Assembly (NCBI GenBank): GCA_029641185.1
Contig: JAPWGK010000005.1
Span: 434,001 to 498,000, forward strand
Direction of reading: 5' to 3'
Origin: Pseudofabraea citricarpa
Lineage: Eukaryota > Ascomycota > Leotiomycetes > Helotiales > Dermateaceae
DNA length: 64,000 nucleotides
The notes below the pieces were generated by a model that had not been told where the DNA came from, made no database searches, and saw only the letters and a list, made by a program, of their open reading frames with translations. Positions 12,875-24,595 of this stretch are shown here, in pieces. The translations under genes and the position numbers were made by a program. The first letter of the stretch is position 1; every line of letters begins with the position of its first letter.

Positions 12875-15800
12875 TCACTCGCAATCCTCATTGCTATCTA
12901 CTCCGTCTTCCTTGTCTTCCTCATCTGAGCCATCTCCCTCAAAGTAGCTCTCGAGTAAGTTGTAAATAGCCATGCTCTTAACATTCCAAGCGCATCTTGC
13001 AGCACTTCTGTATCGCTTTCTGCCTGGAAGATGCGTGTCTGCACCCGCGTTGATGAGAAGCTGTACTATGTCAAGCCGTCCCCATTCTGCTGCTCCTTCA
13101 AGTGCTGTCCTCCCATCAAGTCTTGCGCCCGGGGCATTGACATTCGCACCCTTTTCAAGAAACAGAAGTACAAAATTCATATGTCCTGTCATTGCCGCTC
13201 CCTGCAAAGCGGTTAATCCCTCAGATTCACTAGCTGGTGCGTTAATGTCAGCACCCGCTTCGATCAACCGCTTGACTATTTCAATTCTTCCCACGTTACA
13301 CGATGCTGCCACCTGTAATGCAGTCCTACTTGCCGGTCCGCGTTTAAATCGAATTGGGCCCTCGTCAGTCTCACGTGAATATCCATTGATGTCTGCTCCA
13401 GATTCCAATAAAAGATCTATCATATCCAACGCAGTTTCGATATCATCGATTTCAACCGCCGCCTGTAGTACATCGGGACTCGAAGTGACATCAGCTCCTT
13501 TATCCAATAGCAAGTCTACATAGTCAAAGTCCTCTTGGCATACTGCGCATTCTAGTGCAGTCTTGCCTTCGGGGAAACAATAGTTAACATCTGCCTCGAA
13601 ACTGCAAAGTAACTCCATCAGCTCAAGACTTCTTGATACGGCCATACATAAAGGAGTTTCAGGATACGGGATGCGGTATGGCAGAGGGATATTAACCATC
13701 GCGCCTTTATCGAGGAGCATAACCGAAAGTTCGTATGCCAATTCGACATGGATATGTGAATCGGAAGATAGAACTTTACATAGTGGAGACGCATCTTCGG
13801 AAAGGCCACGGAAACCACAGCTCCAGTCACCCATGACTTTACATGGCATGTTGGGATCAGCACCGGCGTCTAGTAAAGTGCGGATTACTGACATTAAACT
13901 CATTTCTGCCGTTCTGGACTTCGTGGACGCTAATAGATCTATAGCATATCCAAGGGCTGTTATCGTATTGAAACCTTCACAGGGATAGTTGACTTGGACG
14001 CCAATGGCAATGAGCTCTGCCACCAAAGAAGAATCTTGAGTTTTGATAGCTCTCTCTAGTAAGTTGTATCCATCCTCGAAGGGGCTTTGTAGATTCATCG
14101 TGAAACCTTTGAACGTGCGAATCCGATTGATATCTTCATCGAGAATTGCTTCAAGAAGCCGTACTTTCTCGGGTGACCCAGGTTCTACAAGATCTAATCT
14201 TGCACCCCCGTTCATCAAACACGTTATTACTTCTTGATCTCCTTTATCAATTGCAATCTGTAAAGGAATCCTTCCTTGGGGTCCGATTGCCGCAACATTT
14301 GGGTTTGCATTCCATTCAAGAAGTAGTTGTACTAAGCCGAGATTCTGGAGCTTAGCAGCTGCTTGTAAAGGAGTTGCATATTGTTTGATTTCATAACACC
14401 GACCAACCTGACGACTGTAGAAATGCTTTTCTTCAGAGGTGACTTGAGAGACAGCATCAACTTCTGCTCCTCCTTTTAATAGCATTTCGACAATCTCTAG
14501 ATTCCCTGTAATAACTGCGAACACAAGAGGTGTTGTCTTATCATTCGGCAGTGATTGATATGATTTATTGGAACCAGTATTCAGACCAGGAAAATAGTTG
14601 GCGTCCGTTCCCGATGTAAGTAGAAGCCGAATTGATTCAATATCACCACACTCTATAGCTTCGTGCAACGGATCATCTCTGCGGTACGGCTCAATCTTAT
14701 CGCAGGGCATGATGAGGTCTCGTGGCACACCAGCTTCCAGGAGAATTCGCAGAACCTCAATTTCGGCAGTTGGTGGAGGATTATAATCGTTTCCAACTAG
14801 GTGAAAAGGCGAGCAGCTGGGCAGTTGGTGGAGGATTATAATCGTTTCCAACTAGGTGAAAAGGCGAGCAGCTGGAAGGGCCCACACGAGACTGTGGAAG
14901 TACATATCCACCCCTCGGAAGAATTGGGCCACACAGGATTGCAGGGGGAAAGCTTTGTAAAAGAGCTCCAATGTCTATATCCATTTCATGCAGTATACCC
15001 AGTACTTTTGGAGAGTAATATTGGAGCAAGGAACGAAGAACAGCCCACATGCAGGCTTCAAACGACCTCAGTTTGGTAAGTTTTTGGAAATCCATGACTT
15101 GTAAAGTCTCTTTACTAAAAAGCCAAGCAAAGGCAGCCTGTTCTTGAGAATAATCGAGCATTTCATTTGAAATCAGGTAGACAGCAAGCTCTAGTGAATA
15201 GCGAAATTCATCCTGGTAAGGAATATCGTTGCTGTAAAGAGGATTGATTGCATTTTCGAAGTCAGGATGATCAATTTTTAGTTGAGAACAAGAGGCGGTG
15301 GAAAGCCAACTGACTCGTGAAGTGAACAAACGATTAGAAATAAAGGGGGAGGGCGGGTCAAGACGAAGGTTGGAATGCATAGAGAACATTCCGATCGTCC
15401 CCGACGTGGGATCGTAGCTGCCAAAATCGAATAATGGGAATGATGAATTATCTTCACAATCCCAAATTGAACAGGATGCCACTTCGGGGGAATAGAAAAG
15501 TTCAGGATCTGCTGTGCTAATTCAGTGTTGTAATAATCCAGCAATTCGTAAATAAATACCTTTATGCCACATGAAATCCCGAGTTTGAAAGAAGGCGAGG
15601 TTATCGACTCTGTTGCCATGTAAGAATGTCGTTCCAGGGCTGGAAATAAAGAGATCCGCAGGAGTCTCAATCGGCAGAGCTATATTTTATTTTTATTTGT
15701 ACTCCATGGGTCCAGCTTCAATATTGTGTACATACTGCTTAGGTACCTAGATGAAATGGGGACACTCCGTTTGACCTCCTTTTCAACGGTTTTCCATGGA

Positions 15801-16155
15801 ATCGGCCTCGTATGAAAATAGACAACACTCTGTTTGCCTTGGTTTTGTCGGGCTTCTATTTTTTTCTTTACGAACACCCAGTCCTCCCGTTTCAGTTTCT
15901 TTTTGAGACCCCACTTGTCGAATTGTGCTTCGTATTGAGCTTTGCTAGGAGTCTCGTCAGTTTTGTCTAAGTAAGCGCAAGAATCACAAAATAACAGACT
16001 TACCTGGCTACAAAACCATGTTCTACTTCCATTTCAGAAATCAGTGCTTTCATAGAGATTCTGTCGTTCATATAGCGTCTTGTGATGATGGCTCGGTATG
16101 CTGCCCAGTCAAGCTCACTTGTCCGCTTGCGTTTTTTGGACAGCTGGATCTCCAT
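12875..16155 (-). pseudogene. Clr5-domain ankyrin-repeat protein gene, frameshifted by a 55-bp tandem duplication
   Basis: Fungal protein with an N-terminal Clr5 domain and about 13 ankyrin repeats. Exons: 16155-16004, 15944-15736, 15679-15560 and 15511-12875. Clr5 marks are KKRKRTSELDWAAYRAII and QYEAQFDKWGLKKKLKRED, split by intron 1. Ankyrin repeats such as TALEGAAEWGRLDIVQLLIN fill the last 650 residues. In exon 4 a perfect 55-bp tandem repeat (14766-14820 and 14821-14875) shifts the frame, so translation ends at 14783-14781 after about 403 residues, before the ankyrin array. Counting only one repeat copy, the exon lengths give an uninterrupted 1020-residue frame, and both halves still read cleanly. 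The damage is therefore recent, an allele of this strain, or an assembly error. Clr5 in fission yeast acts in heterochromatin; the role of these fusions is unknown. Confidence 0.85.
14766..14875. repeat. Perfect 55-bp direct tandem duplication
   Basis: Copies at 14766-14820 and 14821-14875 are identical over all 55 bases. 55 is not a multiple of three, so the second copy breaks the reading frame of the ankyrin gene it lies in. Confidence 0.97.
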
Positions 16156-17038
16156 AATTGATTATCAGAAGCCGACGGGGAAGTGATGGTGATGCTGAGG
16201 GGATTAAGTTCAATGTTGCATATAAGCAAAGAAATTATTTCTCTTGAGAAACGGGTGGATGACTGCTGCTGATGTGCAAGACGAATTATAAATTTGGAGG
16301 GTTGAAAATGAGGCTTCCTCATACAAGTGTGACGTTGAATCCAACACAAGCGAAGGTCCTTTTGATTAGCTAGATCCAATTTCTCTTTTTCCTATTTTCG
16401 TTCCCCCCAATACTCGGCTGGGGTCTGCGCCGCCCGGACAGCGAACAAGCTGGGCGACGCCCAGAATCTGCATATCTATGCACTCTTATGATTGGGCCAG
16501 TCCAATATCCGTCCTGCAAGACCATGTCTAGTCTTACCTAGGATTTCCTGGTTGGTTCGCACCAATTTCTTGAGCGCAAAACCCAGCTTGTCTGCCACGA
16601 GATGTGACAGAATAGTGTCTGCCTTCCAAGTTACAGCTGTTGTACAAGGCATCCAACGAGGTCGTCTAGTGCGCGTCAGAGTGGCAAGATAGCGAGCGAC
16701 CTCACTGGTTCATACCAATTTCCTCTTCGCTGACAGCATGTGCTTTCCTAGAAACGACAAGGGCCAAAGGAACATCACGTTGTTGCAGCATAACCTGCGG
16801 TTTTACGCCTCGCTGTTGATTGGTGTAGGCCAATTTCCCCCTTTCGTTTTTTCCTCCTCAAGAATTAGAAATTTCCAAAATGGCAGTGCTGAAACCCATC
16901 TGATGAACTGGCGGATGTATGGCAAATGCCAACTGATAAATGGATTTCTATAAAGTACGGCCCTCGTCACCAGAACTCGATATTCTATCCCAGTTCTTTT
17001 TTTGGCTCGCTTGACGTTTCATTGATACAAGTAGCAAT
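16156..17038. other. Intergenic, divergent promoters
   Basis: Between the starts of the Clr5-ankyrin gene (-) and the retropepsin-like gene (+). A small hairpin-capable stretch (CTGGGC / GCCCAG around 16451-16465) is the only structure I see. No convincing open frame. Confidence 0.45.
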
Positions 17039-17754
17039 ATGTGGCCTATGAAACGGATATTTCGAGGCCTTTTTGGAAGAGAAGACCGAAGGGAGGGAGA
17101 AAGGAGACCAGCGAGATTGAACCAAGAGGTAAGGCCATTTCGAGATACATCTTGACATGACTGACAATAAAAAGAATGGCGAAGACTTTTCCCGAACCAT
17201 CAGCTTATACCATGCCAGCAGCCCGGAGTATGCACAAGCATTCAAAGCTATTCTCGATGCTGGCTGCGCTGCCGGCGACTTGATCACATCAGATGTGGTG
17301 AACCAATTGGGTCTTTGGGACATGGTGGACTTCCGTGCTGAATACGTCGGCATTTGTGCCCATGGGCACCACCTTCAATCGATCGGAACCATTCTCTTGC
17401 GGTGGGAAGGCCGTGGCCTTACCAAAGTTTTCGAAACCAATTTCCATGTCATCGATGAGCCGTATTTGCCTTGGCAAGTAATTATTGGCGCAGACACCTG
17501 TGCCCGACATCATCTTTTGTCAGTTGGGGTCTTCATGGGAAGACGTCCAGTCCAGCCAGATAACCGCGCAGGTATGATACCAGTTGATTGAGTGTATTGT
17601 GCTTGGTTATACTAATAAATATGTAACAGAAAGGGAAGAGATACGCAGGAACAGAGAGAAACACGAGAAGGACGCGGCAGATAACAAGAAGCGAGTTGAT
17701 GAGCACAAGAAGGAGAAGGAGGAAAGAAGAAGGAAAGCAGAAAGGGGACATTAA
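17039..17754 (+). CDS. Retropepsin-like protein with basic coiled-coil tail
   Basis: Small protein with an aspartic-protease (retropepsin) fold signature. Likely exons 17039-17128, 17175-17571 and 17630-17754 give 203 residues; a start at 17157 without the first intron would give 179. The core holds AILDAGCAAGDLITSDVVNQLGL, in which the Asp of DAG matches the catalytic DSG/DTG of retropepsins, and WQVIIGADTCARHHLL, matching the C-terminal G-[ADE]-[DN] strand of the fold. The last exon is almost wholly charged (REEIRRNREKHEKDAADNKK), a probable coiled coil. The intron with branch ACTAA just before 17630 supports splicing. No reverse transcriptase, integrase or LTR is near, so this looks like a host gene derived from, or convergent with, a retroelement protease. 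Whether it cleaves anything is unknown. Confidence 0.7.
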
Positions 17755-17841
17755 AATTGTTTGGACTCGAATTTATCCAAACCAGTAAAACCAAACTTGA
17801 GTCTCTTCTCAGGCACCATGTCAGACAGCCTCTAAAACACT

Positions 17842-18869
17842 CTATTTAGTCAGTCCGCCATTACCAGAAACAAAAACAACTTCGACTGCCACAAACCTGC
17901 GTCATAATGTCATCAGTAAAAGTCTGATAATAGCCACAACCATGAAAATGAAACAGCAAAAACGTACGCTGCCGTCGCTGCAAAAACCTCGCCTTTCTTC
18001 GCATTCGTAAATGCCGTAAGGCAAAGTGCAAAAACCAGAGTAAAAACCGCAATCAGCCCCAACTTTGCATCCATGTCGTTCACATAATAGAGTATGATAG
18101 TAGCCACGATCGGTAGGAGAGACGCAATAACAGTTGTGACCATGGCAGTGTAGCGAAGCAAATCCTTCTCGTCATAAGCGACCACTCCACACTCGATATC
18201 AGCTGGTGTCTTGAATCGGTGCCAGAATAGATTGTGCATGCGCACGACGAGTTTGTCAGTGACCCAGGTAGAGAAACCATCTTGATTGTGCCGAGCTTTC
18301 AAAGCGACCAAGTCCGCCTCGTGGTTGATGGGCTCGTCCTTCCTCGCCCACGTATGCCGATCCTCTCCGATGAGTGCGAAATTGCCCATCTTAGGTCTTT
18401 GCAACCAGGTGCGCAGCGAACGGAGATCATTCGGGTTCGGGTCAGGCAATGCAGCCATGGCAGCTTGTTGCAAGACGGCACCGTCTTTGCTTGCATTAGC
18501 TCGCAACTGAGTACTCGTCATCATATGTTCGCAGTCAAACTCACTATATTCCTTCAGCTTGGCTCTGATCTCAATCATCGCGTTGAACTGTTCGCAGCTT
18601 TCTTGCTCGGCTGAGGCATCAAGCCAATACCAGTCCCGTGCAAACATCGATTTGTTACCATCTTGAGCTCGACTATCCCTCGCTTGTATCTCCCTCAACT
18701 TCAACTCGAGATGGCTCAGCTCTGCTTGTAGATAGAGTATATTTTGTAAATTGAGACTGCCAAATTTTCGGACGATTGCAGCCTCGGGGTACAATCCCAT
18801 GTAAGTACCCAGTCTTGGATAGCCATCTACTAATTTAGGAAGATTTTCCAAAGGTACTGCCTCCGGCAT
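17842..18869 (-). CDS. DUF6594 family membrane protein
   Basis: Fungal membrane protein of unknown function (DUF6594). Exon 1 ends at 17968; a second 55-nt exon, 17896-17842, gives the C-terminus ATAAFVAVEVVFVSGNGGLTK, which fits the family ending better than the unspliced read. From Met at 18869 the protein has 318 residues; an upstream in-frame Met at 18980 would add 37. Family marks are DGYPRLGTYMGLYPEAAIVRKF, a coiled coil around LQAELSHLELKLREIQ, and three closely spaced C-terminal membrane segments (MVTTVIASLLPIVATIILYY; LGLIAVFTLVFALCLTAF; and the terminal AATAAFVAVEVVFV). I chose the shorter start because the family begins close to its YPR motif. Neighbours give no functional clue. 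Confidence 0.75.
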
Positions 18870-19283
18870 GCCTGGTAAAGATAAGGATTGTAAAATATAT
18901 AAAATAATTGAATTCTTGCTCTCGGTGGATTTGAAGGGGGTTAAAAAGCAGGGTTTCTTGGTGTTGTCCACGAGAAGCATCTTCCTTTGGGGCGTAGCCT
19001 TGGTGATACCAATACGCGGACGAATAGTAATTCTTTATGGCTTGCAGAGCCAATTGAAGCAGTTTCGATGAAAACTTTCGAATTACAATTAGATCACCAA
19101 AAGCAAGCATCGATTGACCTGATGCGATACCGAAGCTTGTCCTATTGACTTTTTTGTACAGGCACTTGTTATTCATCCAAGTGTAAACCCCCCCAAAAGA
19201 AGTACAATGCATGTACTATCTCGAAGCTTAAAGCATGCATCCATATGAGCCGAGCAAAAATACTATTTGATTTTCTGTCTAGA

Positions 19284-20870
19284 TCAATCCCAGTACTTAA
19301 TAGTACCATCCAGACCCGCCGTGACAACCTTGCTCGATTCCTGGGGATGCCACTCGACACAAGTTACAGCACCACCATGACCAGCTTGCATTTTGTGCCA
19401 CATCTTGCTTGTTTTCCAATCCCAGAAGCATACAAAGCCACCAGTATCACCTGAAGCCACAAACTGTCCATCAGGACTGCATGCAACATCAATGGCATAG
19501 CCTGCATTGTTATGTCCCCTGAATGACTTCTTGCGGTTCTGGCGGAACTTGTCGTTGGCGCCGTAAACGACTATTTGGTTATCCGAGGATTGATAGGCTA
19601 CATATTTGCCTGAAGGATGAGCAGAAGCTCGAGTCATCGGATACATGTAAGGCTCTGCAACATATTTGATAGGCACGGGAATATTATAGTCCCATGCTCG
19701 CAATGACTTGTCGTCTGAGGTCGTGATAAATCTTCTATTCTCATCCACAAAAGTAATAGTGTTGATAGCTGCAAGATGGTGGTCGTATTCTTGAACGACC
19801 TCGCGTGTTCGAATATCAAACTGGATGATCTTTTTGTCTGACATACCAGCGAGGAACTCATTTGAGTGTTCAGGTGATGGGTTAAATTTGATGACATGAG
19901 GTGTCTTGCCAGTGGTAAATCGGTTAATGCATGTTCCAGTCTCTGTATCCCAGAGTTTGATCATACGATCATATGACGAAGACAGGAACTGTGTGCCCGT
20001 GGGATTGAATGTAACATCAGAAAGAGCTTTGTTGTGACCAGAGTAGGTTCGTAATAATTCTTTCTGGTGGTAGACGTCCCAAATCTTAACCGTTCCATCG
20101 GCACTTCCAGAGAGGAGAAGATGGCCTGAACCAGGAAAGAACCGTAATCCGGCAATGGGTTTGGTATGACTTTTCCAAGTATGTACCAACTTTTTCGGAA
20201 CATAATTTTTCGTGCTGCCAGGCTCTTTTCGCAGGTCGATCTCCAAGTCTTGTGGCACATGCATGTACGTCCTCCCCTGGTAATCGTATTGTTCGGTCCC
20301 ATGAAATGTCGACGTCTCTTCACCTAATTCTTCGACCTCTTTCCGTTTCGCTAGCGCTTGTGGTAATGCAGGTACCACAGCACCACTTTCTATAACATCT
20401 TCCTCCTCGACCTCTTCGTATTCCTCGTCACTAGCCAATTCATCTCCCTCCTCTAGCTCCTCGTACTCCACTTGTTTGTATTTGGCCCAAGGACCAATAT
20501 ATGCATTGTCGCCTTCCGTAATAGTCGCATCGCCTTTCTTTTGTCGTTTTGCCCGTATCCTCGAAGCTTCTTCTTTTGCAGCCGTCCCAGTGAGGTATTG
20601 TGCATCAGGGCCTCCCCTTCTTTCTATTGCGCGATGCTGAGTTCTGAATGTGTGCTCGCTCAAATATGTCTCCTGCGCATAACCCGTTAAGACATTCTTC
20701 CTCTTCAACGCATTAACCTCGTCCTTGAAAGGGTTCGCGGGACCTTGTGTTGGCCGTGACAGATCTTCAGCCGTATATGGCACTACAGCATGATCCTGTC
20801 CTTCTGCTTGTCGTACAATAAGCGCATTTTGAGGTGCCATATTCGGCGGATATGCGTTGAATTCGGCCAT
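19284..20870 (-). CDS. cdc40: Pre-mRNA splicing factor Cdc40/Prp17 (WD40)
   Basis: Spliceosomal WD40 protein needed for the second catalytic step of splicing; nuclear. Single exon, 528 residues, close to the usual 450-580 range. The N-terminal half has the conserved Prp17 segments NVLTGYAQETYLSEHTFRTQ and NAYIGPWAKY, an acidic stretch (EYEELEEGDELASDEEYEEVEEED), and TFHGTEQYDYQGRTYMHVPQ. From about residue 230 a seven-bladed beta-propeller follows, with WD repeats such as LLLSGSADGTVKIWD and FLSSSYDRMIKLWD, ending GLDGTIKYWD. An intronless splicing factor is not unusual in fungi. The identification rests on conserved N-terminal motifs, not only on WD repeats, and is firm. Confidence 0.93.
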   Translation of the reverse strand: MAEFNAYPPNMAPQNALIVRQAEGQDHAVVPYTAEDLSRPTQGPANPFKDEVNALKRKNVLTGYAQETYLSEHTFRTQHRAIERRGGPDAQYLTGTAAKEEASRIRAKRQKKGDATITEGDNAYIGPWAKYKQVEYEELEEGDELASDEEYEEVEEEDVIESGAVVPALPQALAKRKEVEELGEETSTFHGTEQYDYQGRTYMHVPQDLEIDLRKEPGSTKNYVPKKLVHTWKSHTKPIAGLRFFPGSGHLLLSGSADGTVKIWDVYHQKELLRTYSGHNKALSDVTFNPTGTQFLSSSYDRMIKLWDTETGTCINRFTTGKTPHVIKFNPSPEHSNEFLAGMSDKKIIQFDIRTREVVQEYDHHLAAINTITFVDENRRFITTSDDKSLRAWDYNIPVPIKYVAEPYMYPMTRASAHPSGKYVAYQSSDNQIVVYGANDKFRQNRKKSFRGHNNAGYAIDVACSPDGQFVASGDTGGFVCFWDWKTSKMWHKMQAGHGGAVTCVEWHPQESSKVVTAGLDGTIKYWD

Positions 20871-21498
20871 GTTAGGAAGTATGGGAGGAGTCTAGAATGT
20901 AAGTTGGGAGGAGGTAGGTAGTGGCATGGATTAGGATCAGGGAATCGCGTCGTCAAAATTTAATCCGGGCCTGATAACGCGATCACGTGCCAGCCTTGTC
21001 CCCTAATACCTAGCTTGTTGGTGGCATATCGGGACTTGTAAGGGCTTTGTTATCTACGTACCTACAGTAGGTAGAGGCTAAGAAATGCCATCCGAAGCTG
21101 GGAGGCTGAAAAAAAGAGATGGTGGTCATCATGTGGATCATTTTAACTTTCAACACAGAATCTTATTACCAACAATCATATAGCAAGCATGATTTTGCAG
21201 CATGCGCTGGTATCTATCCACGAAAAGAGATTGATGTGAACCCCAAAAATATGGCCGACCCATCCCTAATCTCGGAGCGCAAACTATAGTAAGACTCCCA
21301 GGAAACCCGTCATCTAATCGTTCAATAATTCCGCACCGCTTCCACCCAAATATTCCAGGTCGTATCTTCCTTATCTCCTTCTCTTCAACTGCCCGTATGG
21401 AATCCGACGTACAAGACCCAACAAAGACAGTCCCACTTCTGCTAGCATCCCTAATTTCATGCCCTTTGTTTGTATTGGCTGCCGATCTCAGAAGAAAG
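20871..21498. other. Intergenic between ERV14 3' end and CDC40 promoter
   Basis: CDC40 promoter and ERV14 3' flank. An open frame at 21150-21515 on the minus strand overlaps the end of ERV14 and shows no family motif; I treat it as chance. Confidence 0.5.
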
Positions 21499-22219
21499 TC
21501 AGTTGGACTCATCACGAATCAAAGCGACGATCATGCTGTAGAGGTAGAAGAAGAACATGATAAGATGGAATCCGAGCTTGATGAATGATTCCTACCCTCT
21601 GTATTAGTATATTATTCAAATGCCGGTCCTGCGGAAGTCCTTACCTTCTTATGGACATTGAGCTTTCTGAAAATCTCGGTGGCGTCTAAGAGATGTGCGT
21701 TGTCCACGATTCTGCGCCTCAAGTCAGCAAACTGGCCTATTTGGAAGTCCCGCTTTGCGAGCAGGACACGGCCAGGATATCGATATCGAATCGCTTATTA
21801 CGTACTTCTTGACATTGAATGCGACAAGTGGTAAATTGAGTATCAACGCAATCCAGTATCCGTTGATAAGGAAGAGGAAGGTCAGGAAGCCATGGACAGC
21901 CGCTTCTGGAATGATGTAGGTGTTGAGACGATTGCAAAGATCGATAGGGTTAATATAGTCACTGTGCGAACACACAAAATTAGCAATTTGACCCGCGCTG
22001 TTTGCTTTCCACTTTGATGTAGCTAGCCACTGTCCTTATCCGGTGCAAGGGAGGCTGCTGCGCGGCTCAATCAAGCTTCCTAGAGGACACTTCGCGTTCG
22101 CAGGCGTCGAAAACTCACCATTCTAGATCACTGTACATGATTGTGAAGAAAACCTGCAAGAACAAGTTGACAGCATTTATCAATACCGCCAACAAGTACA
22201 ACCAAGCCTCGCCAGACAT
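21499..22219 (-). CDS. erv14: Cornichon/Erv14 ER cargo receptor
   Basis: COPII cargo receptor that loads transmembrane proteins into vesicles leaving the ER. Four exons (22219-22119, 21961-21806, 21711-21645, 21591-21499) join to 138 residues, exactly the family length. The protein begins [20 protein letters not shown] and contains [40 protein letters not shown] and [19 protein letters not shown], the classic cornichon signature with three to four membrane segments. It ends [11 protein letters not shown]. Introns fall in phases 2, 2 and 0. Because the gene is split into small pieces, only the second exon stands out as an open frame; the other three were found by joining. Identification is essentially certain. 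Confidence 0.96.
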
Positions 22220-22848
22220 CATGTTTGCGGTTGTGTGGATCGCGAATCTGCGCTCTTCCTAAATGTGCTTCGAGAGGACTCTTGGAGTCTTTTGCGGAAT
22301 TGCGCCTTTACAGTTGCCTGTTCGTAGGATGCTCGTGGCCACAAATTACAATGGCTGGATCGCAGGTTGTTGGGAAAGGGTTTTTCTCGGGAGCGGGAGT
22401 TCGATGATCGCTGTGGTGGTGGTGGTGCTGACGTAGTCGTGTTTAGAGAACTCGACCTCAAAAAGATATCGGGTACGGTGGGTAGGTAGTTAACTGAGGG
22501 AGGAGAGCGTGGTTGTACGAGAAATTTTCGAAGCTATCGTAGCTCTGGTAGTATCCAAGGTCAGACGAGATCACAATGATGAAATAATGAGGCTCGGCCA
22601 GGTTTGCCTAGAGCTCCCTAGCTAGCTTAGTGCCATGTCACCACTCCATTGGTCCGCTTATATTTCACATGTCAAGGGGGGTCAAGTCAGGTCGAGGACA
22701 ATACAATACTACTTGTTTTACTGTTTTTTGAACTTGTATTCTTAACTTGTATTAATTGATAATGCAAAGCTCTTCCACAATTTTACACCAACTCCACAAC
22801 AGCACTTTTGACCGCCCTGTCTTACTATGGCTTTTCATCATCTGCAGC
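22220..22848. other. Intergenic, ERV14 promoter and MetAP1 3' flank
   Basis: Contains the ERV14 upstream region and the 3' flank of the methionine aminopeptidase gene. No coding frame, repeat or RNA gene recognised. Confidence 0.5.
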
Positions 22849-24258
22849 TCATATTGCTTCTGGCATGGGCACGGGACCACCTGGAGAATCAGGTAGTCGT
22901 GCAGTCAAGATCTCCACTCCGTCTTCCGTAACCAGCAGGGTGTGCTCTGTGTAACATTAGCAAGAGGGCTTTAGGAATTCCAATTTATCCGATGCGACTT
23001 ACCAAACTGAGCGGTCCTCTTTCCATCAATCGTAACACTAGTCCAGTTATCAGGCCAAGTCCTGTCTCTATAGCTCCCTAAAGCAACCATTGGCTCGATA
23101 GTGAAGCACATGCCCGCCTTTGCTGCTCCCACAGCCTTGTTCTTGGCGTAATGGGGAATATTTGGGGCACAATGGAAATAGCTATTAATACCATGACCAC
23201 AGTAAGTACGGATCACACTGCACTTCTTCGATTTGACATGTTTCTCGATGATATTTCCATACTCTCGGAATAATGCCCCCGGTTTGACTGCCTTGATAGC
23301 TTCATTCAGAGACTCTCTCGCAGCCTCCACCACCCGAACAGCGTCTGGGTCAGCCTTCGCCTTATCACCAACATAGTATGTCTCATTCAGGTCTCCATGG
23401 AAGCCACCATGATATAGTGTTACGTCGATGTTGAGGATATCACCGTCTTCAAGAACTCGCTGATCTGGAATTCCGTGACAGATGACCTCGTTAGGTGACG
23501 TGCAGACAGATTTTGGAAAGTTGACATAATTAAGTGGAGATGGATAAGACTACAGCTCATTAATATATCTTCAGTCAGACTGTTTTTGGAACTCACATCT
23601 CTTTCTATACACGCTTTGTGCACAATCTCGTCAATCTCATCTGTTGTGACACCCGGTTTGCAAGCTGCAGCGGCAATGTCCAAAACTTCTCGTGCCAACC
23701 GACAGACTTTCCTCATGCCCTCTTGCTGTTCCTTATTTAATATCTCAATCTTATTTTGCGACCGCCATGAGGATTCGCTTTTAGGATTGCCATCTTTGGC
23801 GTAATCGGGCTTTGGAATGTGATCAGGTATTGTGCGGGTCGCTGATAATGGATATGCTGGTCGGAGAGAGCCCGTGTAGGAAAAGCTAGGGAAAGGATCA
23901 TGAATGCCGGTTATAGGATCGGGAGTCGAAACAACCTTGGGGCTGATAAGGCTACTAAGGAAGTTGCTTTGCTTCTTGTGTACGATCTTGTGTGTGGGCT
24001 ATTACAACTGTTAGAACTCAGAAAGTCTACTCCAAAAAGCATCGGCCCATTGTTGGTAATGTACCATGCGCTGTTTCTGCGGGTACCCGCAACGTACCGC
24101 ACAAAGGAAAAACCTACCCAGTTTCTTGTATAGCAGGTCTGGGAGCAGAAATATGCATCCTTCATGCCCAATGTAAGGCATTTTGGACATTGTAGAGTTC
24201 CAGCATCATTAGTGCAGTCGTCGCCGAAGCATTTTCGTTTCACAGTTGATTCGACCAT
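22849..24258 (-). CDS. map1: Methionine aminopeptidase 1
   Basis: Removes the initiator Met from nascent proteins at the ribosome. Four exons (24258-24118, 23998-23597, 23549-23003, 22946-22849) give 395 residues, matching yeast Map1-type enzymes. Residues 1-50 carry the type 1 zinc finger pair ([18 protein letters not shown], then [12 protein letters not shown]). The catalytic domain shows the five metal ligands: two Asp in [20 protein letters not shown], His in [12 protein letters not shown], Glu in [12 protein letters not shown] and Glu in [14 protein letters not shown]. For the first intron the acceptor at TTGTAATAG is used, since the earlier AG would bring a stop. The gene is divergent from the KMO gene with 337 bp between starts. 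Confidence 0.95.
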
Positions 24259-24595
24259 GGTAAGGGCGTTGCTTGAGATTCTTTGACAGAAGGAAAGGCA
24301 CGTTTACCGGGCGTGTGTAGAAGACAATGGCGCGGATGAGTGCGCATGCGAGGTACTTCCTTTAGTACTCCAAGATCTTTGTCGCGGCTACGAGGGGTTA
24401 AACTGCGAGACAAAAGACGGGAGCGAATTTTTGTCAGCCTTGAGCAAGGTACAGGGATGGGTGAGTTTAGTGAATTTGCAGTGGGATTAAAACCAATCTC
24501 GCCCTAGCATCGGCTATTTCAAAGCAACAAGTCATTGCGCCGTTGACTCTTTGTCCTTAGTCTTTCATAACTTTTACTTTGTTCAACATTGTCTC
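24259..24595. promoter_or_regulatory. Short divergent promoter, MetAP1 / KMO
   Basis: 337 bp shared by two divergent housekeeping genes. No TATA box is obvious; nothing else recognised. Confidence 0.5.

Noticed and set aside
14766..14875. The 55-bp duplication acting as a new intron created by duplicated splice sites
   Set aside because: The only GT...AG pair spanning the repeat (at CTAGTTGG on the minus strand) removes 56 bases, not 55, and so does not restore the frame.
21150..21515. 121-residue minus-strand frame below ERV14
   Set aside because: It overlaps the last ERV14 exon in another frame and shows no motif.
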